From Costus lasius (taxonomy: Eukaryota; Streptophyta; Magnoliopsida; Zingiberales; Costaceae), in assembly GCA_027563935.2 (NCBI GenBank), contig CM050454.1, forward strand, positions 51,922,596 through 51,986,595: a stretch of 64,000 nt of DNA. The letters run 5' to 3'. The first letter of the stretch is position 1, and each line of letters starts with the position of its first letter. The notes below the pieces were generated by a model that saw only the letters and a list, made by a program, of their open reading frames with translations, was not told where the DNA came from and made no database searches. Positions 22,086 through 33,709 of the stretch are shown in pieces. The position numbers and the translations under genes are program-made.

Positions 22086-24854
22086 TGTCACATCCCGTTA
22101 TCTTAACCCCAATCAAGGATCACAAATCACAGAGAAACAGGATGTTATCATACAAGATCGATGCACATGCTAGGTAAAACCAAGTTCAGGAAAACCCGAT
22201 CTGAAAATTTTCAAAATTCATACATACAATCTCCAAGAAACACAAATTTCATAAATGTACCTGCCACCACTCAATCCTTGTACTAGACATATGCAAGGCA
22301 ACAGTTATATCAAATCCGATGGCATAAATACAATTCGATTCGAAATTCAAAGCAAAGCCACAAAAATCAATTTTTTATAAACTCATACCAAACACCGAAA
22401 CCAGGCCAAAGCCCGCGGTGACACAAAAATCAAACTCTTAAAACTGCCACAACCGGCAACATAATATCACATAGTTTAGCCACACTGGCAACACAAATTC
22501 TCATAATTCACATAGTTCACATAGTTCATATAGTTCATATAATTCATATGGTTCGGCCACAATCGGCCCCAGATAATTAAGCACAAAAATTCTTAAACAG
22601 CAAACTAGCATAATGTCCACGCCAATGCTAACTCAAGAATTGCGCCCCTGCTCTATGCCTGAAAATAGTGAGGGGTGAGCTACACAGCCCAGTGAGTGGA
22701 TAGTCTAAATCGACCATCCATAACATACACTCAAAAATATATGCAGATTATTTTAAAAAAACATGTAACAGCATATCATGTCAACATATAACAATAATTA
22801 AAGCACTGAACTCATATAAAACAGTCAGATGTACACTGCTAAGACATCACACCAGTGTCACCACAGAGTAACCAAGGTTCTAGAGCTATACTCTAAACCA
22901 ACTAAACATACTAACCGCTTAGTTAACCTAGTTGTTCAGCATATATTCAGTAGTGACCATTATGGTCTAACCCGGCTTTGGCCTAAGCACTGGGAGAAGC
23001 CTGCAAATCACATGCAACATATAGATGGACGGTGTGTAGATTCAAGAGGTGGCCCCCGCCAGGTCACGATGTGGCACTTTGCTCTACGATCACCCCATAA
23101 TCACAAAAATCTAAGCGTTCTAAGAGTGGCGACATCAAGAGGTGGCCCCTGTCTGACCAAGACATGGCACTTTGCGTCTTATATCACTCGTTCTCCCAAA
23201 GGGTTCCTTAGCTGAACAACACAGACACATCTTATATCTTATTTCACATCATAGAGGACTCCTAAGTGTCAACTAGACTCTAGGATAGTCATCACAATAA
23301 TCATAACAGGCAGGCTGAACAACAACCTCCTCACATATCACAATAATCACATCAGGCAGGCTGAACAACAACCTCCTCACATATCACAATACAGGGCTGA
23401 AATTCAAACCCTTAACATATCACATGTAGACTATCCCCTTGAGTACACAGTTACACTTAGCCTCAGTCCTAACCATTCCATGATCACAACACATAATATT
23501 CATAATTCACATAACCACATAATATTAAAAACTCACATAATCACATAATAAAAATCACATAATCACATGATATTCATAAATCACATAATATTCAAAAATC
23601 ACATAATATTCAAAAATCACATAATATTCAAAAATCACAGAATATTCAAAAATCACATAATATTCAAAAATCACAGAGAAGTGTAGTCCTTAGGTTTCAT
23701 GCTGATTAGTTCAGTCTAACCTTGCTATGTTATCACCCAAATTTTTCAAACAAAGTACATGACCATAAAATTATTAGCATTACTGGCAATTATCAGGGCA
23801 TTCAAAAATTTAACATAGTATTAAAATACAACACATATATAAATCTAAACCCTAGTTAACCATTTAAGAATACATTACATAGGATTAAAATTACAACACA
23901 TATAGCCCACGATTTCAAGCATATTATCTATTTCAAAAGTGAAACCCTAGTTAGCATTCATGATATATACATCCTTGCAATTTTCGGTTTTTCACATGAA
24001 GAAACATCTAATACCTTAAATTCGATTTTCATCATATAATCCCCTTTACAAAATTCGGTTTTCATGATATAATCACCTTTACAAAATTCGGTTTTCATCA
24101 TGGTGAAGTCTTGAATTTCAGTTTTAGCATGGTAAGGTTTCCAACAAGCAAATGTATCATCTAACACATCTTTTAACACAAACAAATAGATAGAAATCGA
24201 TTAGACACCCCACTCACCTCTTAACCGTGAACACCAAGGTGAAAATCCTCTACAAAAAAAATCGTCTAAAGCCTTTAAACCGCCCAAAGAATCTCCAAGA
24301 ACTCGCCAAGGAAGTTTCTTCACCTCAAGGAAAATTCGCCAAAGGGGAAGAAGATGGAGAAAATCGCCTCAAGAACTCTTCAAGAATCGCCACTTCTTCT
24401 CAAGCCGTCGCCCAAAATTTTCTCCCAAGCCAAAAACACTAATTCCCTACCCTAACCGAGATTACCCATCTAAAATTTCAGTTTTTAAATTTTAAACCCG
24501 TTAATCATAATTCAAATAGGGTTTAACCCATTTAACTAACTAATTCGAATTTTAAATCTAATATCCATCTAAATCATTGCAAACCCAATAACCCTTAATT
24601 TTAGCCATTAACTAACCATTCACTTAACCGAAATCCAATAAAGATTTAACTAACATCCAATAAGGTCTAATTAATTAACCAATAAGCTCTAATTAATTTG
24701 ACAACCAATAATCTCTAATTAATTAATTATAAATTAACAATCAATAAGCCAGTTAATTAACATCCAATACTACTTAACGTAATATCCACAGTTAATGATT
24801 TTATTTAAATCCAAAAATAATACTTACCAAGACTTAAGATTCTTGGATCTTACA
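22086..24854 (-). repeat. Tek 5' LTR, complete (2769 bp)
   Basis: Complete LTR with complement ends TGTAAGATCC...GTGACA. It is the reference for rejoining the left LTR pieces around Ang1 and Ang2. Carries five units of the 18-bp minisatellite (about 23582-23668) against four in the partner, and the same 43-bp duplication (about 23305-23390). Confidence 0.93.
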
Positions 24855-24974
24855 TCAAGGACGTACATCTTCCTCTCAGCTTTAAGGACAATCCTCAGCT
24901 GTCTGTACCAGTCTGAGAAGTTTGGCCCAGCAAACTTCTCTTTTTCCAATATGGATCGCAAGTTGAGCCCTGTG
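24855..24974 (-). pseudogene. gag: Ang3 gag N-terminal remnant
   Basis: The minus-strand reading matches the first 40 or so residues of Ang2/Ang6 gag (LRSILEKEKFAGPNFSDWYR-like). The start ATG of the relatives is not preserved at the aligned position. The coding region ends where Tek begins at 24854. Too short for a function. Confidence 0.78.
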
Positions 24975-26776
24975 GTGTTCGTTGCTGCAGGAATCTACAA
25001 CATAGCAAGAACAACAAGGTCAGCAACCATGTTAGAATCATTCCAGGACTTAAGAGTGATTCCTTTTCTCACTATTTTATCTGACTGAAAATCCAATAAA
25101 AAGCCCGAAAGAGTGAAACTCTTTTAGTGAAATGGGATCCAGATTTCACACTTGATCTCCGCGTCCCGCTCAGGCGAGATAAGATGCACAGAGAACTCAA
25201 GCACGAATCACTGGTAGGCAATCCAATGCCACTCGCCAACCCGTGCGATTCCCCTTCATCTAGGTAATCCAGAAGACTGTGCCAACTGAGTTGGTACAAC
25301 ACAATCTCTGATTCCTCAGATGGCTGCCTCCATATAGCTATCATGTGCTCAACATGTAGCCTATATGGTCAAGCTGACCTGACCGACTTCCTGGACCACC
25401 ACGTGCTATGCTGAGCAACGAGAAGCGATAAATCCCTTCTCTGTAGCATGTAGGTGTAATCTCACACCGTCTGAAGATAGCTGGGCATGCCCACTGAGTG
25501 GGTACAACACGGCCCCAACGATAGTCAGAACAGTGAGGTTTCGCGTCAGAAGGCAATTGAAAGCTTGCTATTGACGTTGGATTTTATCGGTCTTTTATCT
25601 TCTTACTATCATGCAAAGCCTATAGTGATAGCAGAAGAATAAAACATACATGTGCTAATATTACTTAAAACAGTAAATAGAAAGCACAATTATCTTATGT
25701 GGTAAACGCCCATAAAATATAAGTAAAACCCTAGTTTGACTTAAATCTTCACTTGAGCTCTTTATGGCATTCTTGTACCTCATGCGGCCCAAACGCCATC
25801 TGTAGCCTAAATGCGCCCACCAGACAGAATGCGCCTGTTCTAGAGTCGAACTCTAGACCACCCACCTAGTGAAGCCAATTGCTGCAAACGCTTCTGCCAT
25901 ATGTGCTGAGTGCTCATGTCTGATGAAATTACATTTAAAACTATCTAGACATGGATTGACACGCAGGTCATATATACATTATTCAAATAAATCAAATGTG
26001 ACTCGCAGATCACATCAAATATATTAAGTTCCAGGCTCGCAGGCCCCAGCACAGCATACAAAAAGGGCAGCCCACATAAGATTAAATAAACACTCAAAAT
26101 TACTCGACTCAAGTCCAATCATTCATGGCAACATGTAAAACTTTTACAACACGTGAAGGAAAAATATATGGCATCAATTTTATTTCCTTATGTGCCCTAC
26201 TACCTTACAACGGTCCATTAACAGGTATCCACTCGTCAGAACAAGTCAGACCCACTGTCCTTGCATGTACCCAGTCGTAACTGACCAGCGTCGACCCAAT
26301 GATTGACTATGCATGCCTTAAGGACTGAACGTCCTACATGAATCTCGGCAAGTGGGTGCGACCCAGGGCCATTATCATGATCGTTCATCCTTTTTGCCTC
26401 AAACAGACATCACTACACGCCCTTCCGCAGTCGGCTTATAGCCACCTGTACGTCTTGCGCACAAGTGCTATCCAGCCGCCCATCCAGGCTGTCAGATAAT
26501 CTGGTTAGGCTGTTGGGTTCAGACTGGACAAACGATTTCAAAACTGCTAACCCGTCTAAGTATTTAAAATAGGCGCACAGTAACATCTAATGGAGTCGCG
26601 CATGATGGTTTGTGAAAACAACTATAATATGCGCAAGCTATGTAATGTAAACATACATGAAACACAAGGTAAGGATTACATGTATTCGCATGAGAACAGA
26701 AACATGCGCATATCATATGCATGGATCACAAGCATGGATCACAAGAAGGCAATCATATGCATCAAGCCGAAACCTG
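24975..26776 (-). other. Ang3 leader
   Basis: About 1.8 kb, homologous to the Ang1 and Ang6 leaders but more diverged. The AAAGAGT-GAA-ACTCTTT hairpin is kept at 25108-25124. The outer stem of the second hairpin has changed to CATGTCT/AGACATG (25915-25953) with pairing kept. No credible gene. Confidence 0.75.
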
Positions 26777-26788
26777 GCTCTGATACCA
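26777..26788 (-). other. Ang3 primer binding site (tRNA-Met)
   Basis: On the minus strand TGGTATCAGAGC, one base from the LTR end at 26790. Marks which side of the LTR faces the element interior. Confidence 0.9.
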
Positions 26789-26789
26789 C

Positions 26790-29196
26790 TGTAAGTAGAC
26801 CTAGTTGACAAGCGACTAAAACAAACTTGCATCGGAAAAACTAGGAATCCCAAGAATCGCATATCACGAGCATATGACCAACCTTATGAGAGTCGTATAG
26901 AACAAGTAAAAGCATTACCTGTGCCATGATATGAGAGGCGGCTTGGAAGAGTAAAGGGGCGAGTGCCTCTTCTCCAAAGAAGTCACACACAAGATGAAGT
27001 AGACTTCCTCCCTTGCGTCCCTTGTGCTAGCAAAGACACCAAGGAGTCCTGATCGTCCCTTGCAAGGAAGATGTGTGTCTCGGCTGGAGGTTTTGGATGG
27101 AAATGATTCACGCAAGAGGAAGAAGACGAGTCCTCTCTTTCTCTCTCGAATGCGTGGGCGATTAAGGAGAGGTATATTCGGCCACCATTAACTAGTGAAA
27201 ACCGAAAAACATAACTACCTCCATAACTCCCACTTAAACCATCGAAACCTCCATCTTAAATTGAACCATGCGTTCGCAAGCGAACCTTAAATTGAACCAG
27301 GCGTTCACAAGTGAACCGGTTCAAACACCATTTGGTCCAAACACAAAATCGAACCAACCCTGGCTAAAATCTCTTTGAACCGAATGGCTCAAGATCTAAC
27401 CACACATCACATTGAACCCCTGATCAACACGATCAAGAATCAATCCCCCCGATCAAAGCTTACCGATCACATGCCCTAATCAATCAAACATGATTAGACT
27501 AGATCTCACTTCCAATCAGAGTTTAAATTCCTTTAAACTGAACTAGAATAATTCCAGTCCACACGATCTGACATAAGTAAGCCATATCATCAAATTGTGC
27601 GACCCTAAGGGTTTCCTTCAATGTCGGTAACGATAACTTACGTTATCACGATCAGAGAGAGGTATCTAGCAACACATCACTGTCTCCCGATATGAAGGAA
27701 AGAGTCTTCCAAGACTACTCCCAAACTACAGCACAAGTGCGAATCTAATTCACTTGGTATGCGCCTAAGACTTGCTAAAGCAAGTATCAGCCATATGCGC
27801 CCATATCATGCCATATGAGGCATCAATCCCATCTATGCGCCTAGACCTAGTCAAGGCAATATAATGGATTGCCTAATGTGGCTTGGGCGCAAGTCCTAAT
27901 CCAATTAGGACTCTAATCAGCCCACAATTGTCAAACACAATCCAATCAATTATCTTGGGTGATTTAATCACCTAGGAGATACCAACCAAGGCATAGGCGC
28001 AAATCCTAGTCCAACTAGAATCCCATATGCGCCTATCCTATTAATTCATCCCCATTATACCCTTCAAGCCTCATAGCCCTTCAATACAACTTATTAGCAA
28101 GCCCAACTAAACAATGGGCCAAGCCCAAAGTCCATTATGCATGTTAACCAAGCTATTGGATCCAATCCAATTTAACCCATGGTCAAATGAGGTTAACCAT
28201 GGTTAATTTGATCAATATGCCAAAAACGGAAGTTGGCACTAATAAGTTTCTTCCATCTCATCAGGCCAATTGGCGCTGATGAAATCTCCCAAATAGATCC
28301 GAGTTATCCAATAACTCGATCTAAAGGCTACCCGATCAATATGAAAACTCGAGTATCAAGGTGTGCGACCCTGTAGGTTCCTCTAACGCTGGCAGTGCTA
28401 ACCAAAGGTCATCACAAGCAGTGAGTGGCACCTAGCAGTGAATCGCTGCTACCCAGGTTATTGGAATGGATATCGACATCGACATCCCGTTCATCGCAAC
28501 TAGGTATAGATGCATTACAGTCTCTTTGCCGAACTGATATCTGATTGGACAAGTCTGTCACCACTTGTTTTCACCCAATCACATAGTTATGACTAAATCA
28601 GGTTTTCACCTGGGTATGGCCATACACTTTCAGTCATAGAACCATAGAGGAGCTCCATGGATATCATGCTTCCCTAAGGAAGGGGCAAATCCTGTGTCTG
28701 TCCATTGACCTTCTCATATGGGTTGTGACATGCTCAATGACAACCGTTATGACCTCCCAACTACGGCGAGGTGTTAGATTGTATCAAAGCAAGTCCCTAA
28801 CCATATAGAATGGTCAATGACCTCAAGTCAAGGGATCAATGCATCTCCTGTCACTTGTAAGGATAACTCATGACACCAAGTCATAGCCTCACAGCGGGTC
28901 TATCCAGTATATCCTCTAATGATATACCCATGTGTCTGCGTTAGCACCACGTGCCTAACCAGCCCACATACCAATCTCTCAAGTACCAGAGCTATCCCAT
29001 ATCCACTCAGGTACATCGACTGGGGACAATTATTTGAGCACAGATCCAATCTGTCTCTAGGGACATTATCATGTAAGTACACAATCGTAGGTGTAGACAA
29101 ACAATGATAATGACAATGCTAGAAAGATATATGAATATCAAAGTTAAGTAGTACAAAGATGGACCAAAACTAGGTCCTAGGGCATATACACCAACA
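26790..29196 (-). repeat. Ang3 5' LTR, chimeric (2407 bp)
   Basis: Positions 26790 to about 27765 resemble the Ang8 LTR (start TGTAAG, AGATGAAGT block, GATAAC/GTTATC dyad at 27632-27647). From about 27770 to 29196 it resembles the Ang4 LTR (GTATGGCCATAC at 28614-28625, end CATATACACCAACA). The homologous GTGCGACCC...GGTTCCTC block is therefore present twice (about 27597 and 28370), which explains the extra length. Confidence 0.85.
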
Positions 29197-29711
29197 CATG
29201 TAGTATTGTGTGTTAGTCGGCACGATCCTGACTACAAGCAGGATTGTGTTGGTGGATCCCCTAAGTAGAGCTTGTGAACATCTAACATGAAAGTAGTTAG
29301 GGTTCACTCGAGGGTAATATAGTCTTTCATAGAACTCATTGGATTTATCTAGTACGATATACCATGAGAGTAGGAGATCGTTTTAGATAAATACCGGGTT
29401 GTACCGACCGCGAGGGGGAAACCTGTACTAGTGAAGAGATTGCTTATGCAATATTATTAACTCAGGTAACAGATAAGTTTTAAATTAGATAGATTCATCA
29501 ACGTGGTGGATACCGAAGTCCTGATACTTCTCTCATAGAAATCCTCCTTTTAGTTGTGATCGATTTCTTGTGTTTGCTTACTGTCTTCAAAACCACTCTT
29601 CGAACTGCTTAGCTTCTGACATTTAATTTTCCAGTAATTAACCTTATTCCCTGTGGGATCGACAATCTTTTATATTACTACGACATGACCATGCACTTAC
29701 GGTACGTGTCA
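29197..29711 (+). repeat. Ath 5' LTR, terminal part
   Basis: Matches 58824-59340 of the Ath 3' LTR at roughly 90% by eye, with many C-to-T type changes. Ends GTACGTGTCA at 29711. The LTR start is beyond Ang3 and outside the window. Confidence 0.88.
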
Positions 29712-29717
29712 AGTTTT

Positions 29718-29733
29718 TGGTGCAGTTGTTGGG
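29718..29733 (+). other. Ath primer binding site, decayed (tRNA-Asp type)
   Basis: TGGTGCAGTTGTTGGG corresponds to the Athila-type site TGGCGCCGTTGCCGGG, with changes mostly at CpG positions, as expected from deamination of methylated DNA. Confidence 0.75.
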
Positions 29734-30060
29734 CAATAAAGGTTGATATTAGTACATTTCTGATAATTAGTAGACTAAGCTTTGTTTATTTCTATTGCTT
29801 CACTACTATTTGTTTTAGTATCTACTGTCACTTGTCTTAAGCTTTACAACTGTGTTTGACATCTTTTTTATGCAAAGAAGCTTGAGCACAGGTGACTTTT
29901 TCGAGATAGACCTTGAGATAGAAAGGACATTTAGAAGAAGAAGAAAACTCAAGCAGCTCCAGATAAAAGATGATTAAAATCAAATGGAGCATATTCTGCT
30001 GAATCTAGACAATGGTCAAGCGCCCCAAGCTGTGGGTAATAGCAACAACTGAACACTAAG

Positions 30061-30690
30061 GGATTATGCTACTCCATCTATTCAAGGACAACAGTCAGGC
30101 ATTGCTAGGTCGAACGTGGAAGCCATCAATTTTGAGATCAAACCGGTTTTACTTCCTATGGTTCAACAACATCAATTTGGAGGTTCTCCTCTTGAGAACC
30201 CTAATATGCATCTTGCAATCTTTTTAGAGTATTGTGACACATTTAAAATTAATAGTGTTTCTACTAATGCCATCAGGTTGAGACTGTTCCCTTTTTCTTT
30301 GAGGGATAGAGTAAGAGCATGGTTGCATACAAAACCTTTAGTTTCCATAAGGACATGGGGAGAACTATCACAAGCCTTTTTTTCCAAGTACTTTCCTCCT
30401 TCCAAAATAATTCAACTAAGGAATCAAATCACAAGCTTTATGCAGAAGGATGGAGAATCATTGTATAAGGCTTGGGATAGATTCAAATAGTTTCAAAGAA
30501 TGTGCCCACACCATGACATAGAGACTTGGGTTTTAGTTCACACATTCTACAATAGACTAAACTACAACACAAGACTCATAGTTGATGCTGCAACTGGAGG
30601 TGCTTTAATGAATAGAGGAGTTGAAGATGCCAAGAACCTCTTGGAAGATATGGCAATTAATCACCGTCAATGGTCTTTAGAATGAGGTAC
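30061..30690 (+). pseudogene. gag: Ath gag (Athila-type), broken
   Basis: The frame through 30116-30490 and, after a TAG at 30488, 30491-30685 reads as an Athila-group gag: NFEIKPVLLPMVQQHQFGG, HLAIFLEYCDTFKIN, LRLFPFSLRDRVRAWL, TWGELSQAFFSKYFPP, RNQITSFMQKDGESLY, then CPHH and a GGALMN motif. The homology begins upstream of any ATG (about 30061), so no genuine start is kept. At least two stops occur (30488, 30682). I see no protease, RT or integrase after it, so the element is a gag-only, probably non-autonomous, derivative. Confidence 0.87.
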
Positions 30691-31461
30691 ACCTTCTAGG
30701 CAGGCAAGTAAACTGGAACTTGATATTTTAACCTCTCTTGCTGCAAAGGTAGATACCTTAACTTGGAAGATTGATTCTTTATCAGTAAATTCTATTGATG
30801 TTAATTCTTTATCTTGTGAGATATGTTGAGTCATACGTTGCAATGAAGCTTCTTGTCCGCCGGGGTGATTCATATTACCTCACTTTTAAAGACAGCCAGT
30901 TCACTTTGTCATAACCCAATACTGAGTGCACCATAGTGTGCGTGAAGAAGAATTGGCGAATTTAACCGGTAGCTGATCCAGCGCCCGATCTAGTTGACAC
31001 TACTCCTCCTGCCCCTGGTGCATTCCACTTTGGCAGCGCTTCTTCTATAGGATCCATGATGGCCCTTCTTCAGGAGATGCGTGAGGAGCAGCTTCGCCAA
31101 GGAGGAGAGTTAATTTATAGTACCTACGCCATGCACAATCCTCGCTGGGGGACAGACAGTAGACCATTGAGGTCGGTATGCAGTGCCAGATTAAGATGAT
31201 GTATTCTATATGGGAGAAGCTTTCTACCTTAGATGAGAGGTTAGCTTTCCTCTTCGCCGATAACATGGAGCAGGTGACTGACTCTTCGGAGGAGAAACAA
31301 CCTGATTTCTCATACCACAGCAAGAGAGAGAGAGCTCCAAAGCTCAAGGCTCTTAAACGCGTAGGAAGAAGTGAGCATCTCCACTCCTCGTCCTCCTCCT
31401 ACTCCTCTCACATATCCGGATTTTGCATAGAGGACTATACGACATTTAGCGTGGGTGAGCT
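30691..31461 (+). other. Ath interior after gag, interrupted by Ang4
   Basis: No recognisable pol. A readable stretch at about 30990-31160 (MALLQEMREEQLRQGGE-type) and another at 31178-31588 look like remnants of coding sequence, but I do not recognise them. The last five bases (31457-31461, GAGCT) are the left target duplication of Ang4; the Ath interior resumes at 50720. Confidence 0.65.
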
Positions 31462-31657
31462 TGTTGGTGTATATGCCCTAGGACCTAGTTTTGGTCCATT
31501 ATTGTACTACTTGATGTTGATATTTTATATCATTCTGGCATTGTCATTATCTATATATGCTTACATCTGTGATTGTGTACTTATATGATAATGTCCCTGG
31601 AGACAGATTGGATCTGTGCTTAAATGATAAGTCCCCAGTCGATGTACTTGAGTGGAT
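31462..31657 (+). repeat. Ang4 5' LTR fragment (first 196 bp)
   Basis: Begins TGTTGGTGTATATGCCC and matches 44549-44745 of the 3' LTR. Runs directly into RT coding sequence. Confidence 0.9.
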
Positions 31658-32862
31658 ATGGATTCCATGTCATCTAACCAAGTTTGGGATTTGGTTGAGT
31701 TACCTGATGGGGTAAAACCCATAGGGTGTAAATGGGTCTTCAAAAGGAAGACAGACATGGATGGTAACGTAGTTACCTATAAAGGTAGACTAGTGGCTAA
31801 GGGATTCAAACAAGTTCACGGGGTGGACTATGATGAAACCTTTTCGCCAGTTGCTATGTTCAAATCCATTAGAATTCTGCTTGCTATAGCTACATATCAT
31901 GACTATGAGATATGGCATATGGATGTAAAGACAGCGTTCCTTAACGGAAAGCTAACTGAGGATGTGTATATGACACAACCTGATGGCTTCATTCATCCTG
32001 CAGAGGCCAATAAGGTCTGCAGGCTAAAGAGATCCATTTATGGATTAAAGCAAGCATCTCGAAGTTAGAATCTTCTATTTGATGAAGCTGTGAGAGATTA
32101 TGGCTTTATCAAAAGCGAAGATGACGCCTGTGTATACAGAAAATTCAGTGGGAGCTTGGTGACTTTTCTAGTCTTGTATGTCGATCACATACTGCTCATC
32201 AGGAACGACATCCCTCGTCTTCAAGCTGTGAAGACATGGTTAGGGAAGTGTTTTGAGATGAAGGACTTAGGGGAGGCCGCCTATATACTAGGCGTGAGGA
32301 TCTACAGGGATAGATCCAAGAGGCTCCTAGCCCTTAGTCAAAGTAATTACATTGATAAGGTCCTGGAGAGGTTTAGCTTGGAGCAAGCCAAGAAAGGGTA
32401 CCTTCTAGTGAGACATGACCTTACTCTCTCAAAGTGCCAGTGTCCCACCACACAGGCTGAGAGGGATGACATGAGTCAAGTGCCTTATGCTTCGGCAGTG
32501 GGATCGATCATGTATGCAATGTTGTGTACTAGACCAGATGTGGCTTATGCTGTGAGCATAACTAGCCGATACCAATCCAATCCTAGTTTACAGCACTGGG
32601 TGGCTGTAAAGAACATCCTGAAGTATCTGAGAAGAACTAAAGATTTGTTCCTAGTCTATGGGGGACAGGAAGAGCTCAATATGCAGGGCTACATTGTTGC
32701 GTCATTCTAGTCTGACCCTGATGACTTTAGATCGCAAGCTGGCTATGTGTTTAAGATAAATGGAGGTGTTGTTTGCTGGAAGAGCTTCAAGCAATCCACA
32801 ATTGCCGATTCTACAACCGAAGCTGAGTATGTGGCCACTTCTGAGGCAGCCAAAGAAGCTGT
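31658..32862 (+). pseudogene. pol: Ang4 RT and RNase H, first part
   Basis: Frame reads RVT_2 from the MDSMSSNQVWDLV motif through IGCKWVFKRK, TAFLNG and IYGLKQASRS to RNase H (TTEAEYVATSEAAKEAV). Stops: TAG at 32066 (TGG in relatives) and TAG at 32708 (CAG in relatives), without frameshift. The catalytic YVDD has become YVDH (about 32178-32189), which alone should abolish RT. Ends where Solo5 is inserted (32862) and continues at 44230. Confidence 0.92.
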
Positions 32863-32874
32863 TGTTGGTGTATA
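32863..32874 (+). repeat. Solo5: first 12 bp of solo LTR
   Basis: TGTTGGTGTATA is the start of an LTR of the Ang4-related group; the rest is at 42008-44224. The left duplication GCTGT is at 32858-32862. The last five bases (GTATA) also form the left duplication of Ang6. Confidence 0.85.
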
Positions 32875-33693
32875 TGTTGGGGTATGCCCTTAAGGCTAAT
32901 GTTTGAGGCCATGGGAATGTATCTGTATCATGTAATAAACTGTTATGTTTATAAAGGCATGGTTGTTATTCAGTTAGCTACATTATCTGCTGCAATATAT
33001 GTTCTTCTGAATAATGTCTCAAAGCTGTTCAGCTAGGCTGACATGCTATAAGTCCTTAGTCGAGATATCTTGGTGAACATGAGACAGCCTTGATATGTTT
33101 GAGACTAATATGTGTTCTGATCTTATAGGATGCTTCGAGCATGGAATAAGATGTAGACTCATGGGTACATGGGATGTACTGGACAGACCCTACTAGGATG
33201 TTCAATTGTTTGTCACAATGTGAATATTCCTTGAATGTGACAAGTGGCACATTTCCTCTGACTTGAGATCACTTGTGTTTTCTAAATGATGATTGTCATT
33301 GTTTTGAGATAGTTCAATATCATTTGAAACATAATGATTATAGACTATCTTGGATGGTGAGCTTGAATCAGGTTAGGGCACTAGTGATAGACATAGGATT
33401 GCCGTCTCCTTGTTTAAGGAGTGTGATGTTCTAAAGGGGCCCCCTGGATGGGATGATTGAGAGAGTGTATGGCCATACCCAGATGACTGTGTTCATCTGA
33501 TCTAATCATGCTCATCATATTGGAGTTACAAGCTTGACAGGCTTGTCCAATAAGAACATCCAGTGGCAAAGGAAATTTGCATGCCTTGTGAATTGGATTC
33601 ACACTTGTGCTGTATTTTGGGTGTAGTCTTGCAAGACTCTTTCCTTTATATCGGGAGACAGTGATGTGTTGCTAGATACCCCTCACTGATCGT

Positions 33694-33709
33694 GATAATG
33701 AGAATTATC
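33694..33709. promoter_or_regulatory. Variable-arm dyad in Ang6 LTR (GATAAT/ATTATC)
   Basis: Six-base perfect arms around GAGA, between the conserved blocks GCTAGATACCCCTCACTG and TTTAGAGGAAACCCTCAGGG. Homologous positions in other LTRs keep a dyad with different arms. Function unknown; upstream of the likely TATA region, hence in U3. Confidence 0.5.

Larger units (their letters stand above)
5781..24854 (-). mobile_element. Tek: Ty3/gypsy Tekay/Del-type chromovirus, split by Ang1 and Ang2
   Basis: 5' LTR at 22086-24854, primer site at 22071-22082, gag-pol at 22003-17609, a purine tract (complement of tccctccctcctt, about 17580-17592), then the 3' LTR at 16975-17579 plus 5781-7787. The first 130 bp or so of that LTR (by comparison with the other) lie left of Ang1 and outside the window. 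LTR ends in transcription sense are TGTAAGATCC...GTGACA. Long LTRs (2769 bp), a tRNA-Met primer site, one gag-pol frame and a C-terminal chromodomain-like tail fit the Tekay/Del group. It was inserted into the gag of Ang3; the adjacent 5 bp are TCAAG (24855-24859), with the partner not visible. Confidence 0.9.
24855..29196 (-). mobile_element. Ang3: 5' end of a copia element, cut by Tek, in Ath 5' LTR
   Basis: LTR at 26790-29196, primer site at 26777-26788, leader at about 24975-26776, and the first 40 or so gag codons at 24855-24974, where Tek interrupts. The remaining gag-pol and 3' LTR must lie left of the window. Its outer end CCAACA (29196) meets Ath LTR sequence at 29197; the target duplication is probably CATGT (29197-29201), partner not visible. 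Confidence 0.87.
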
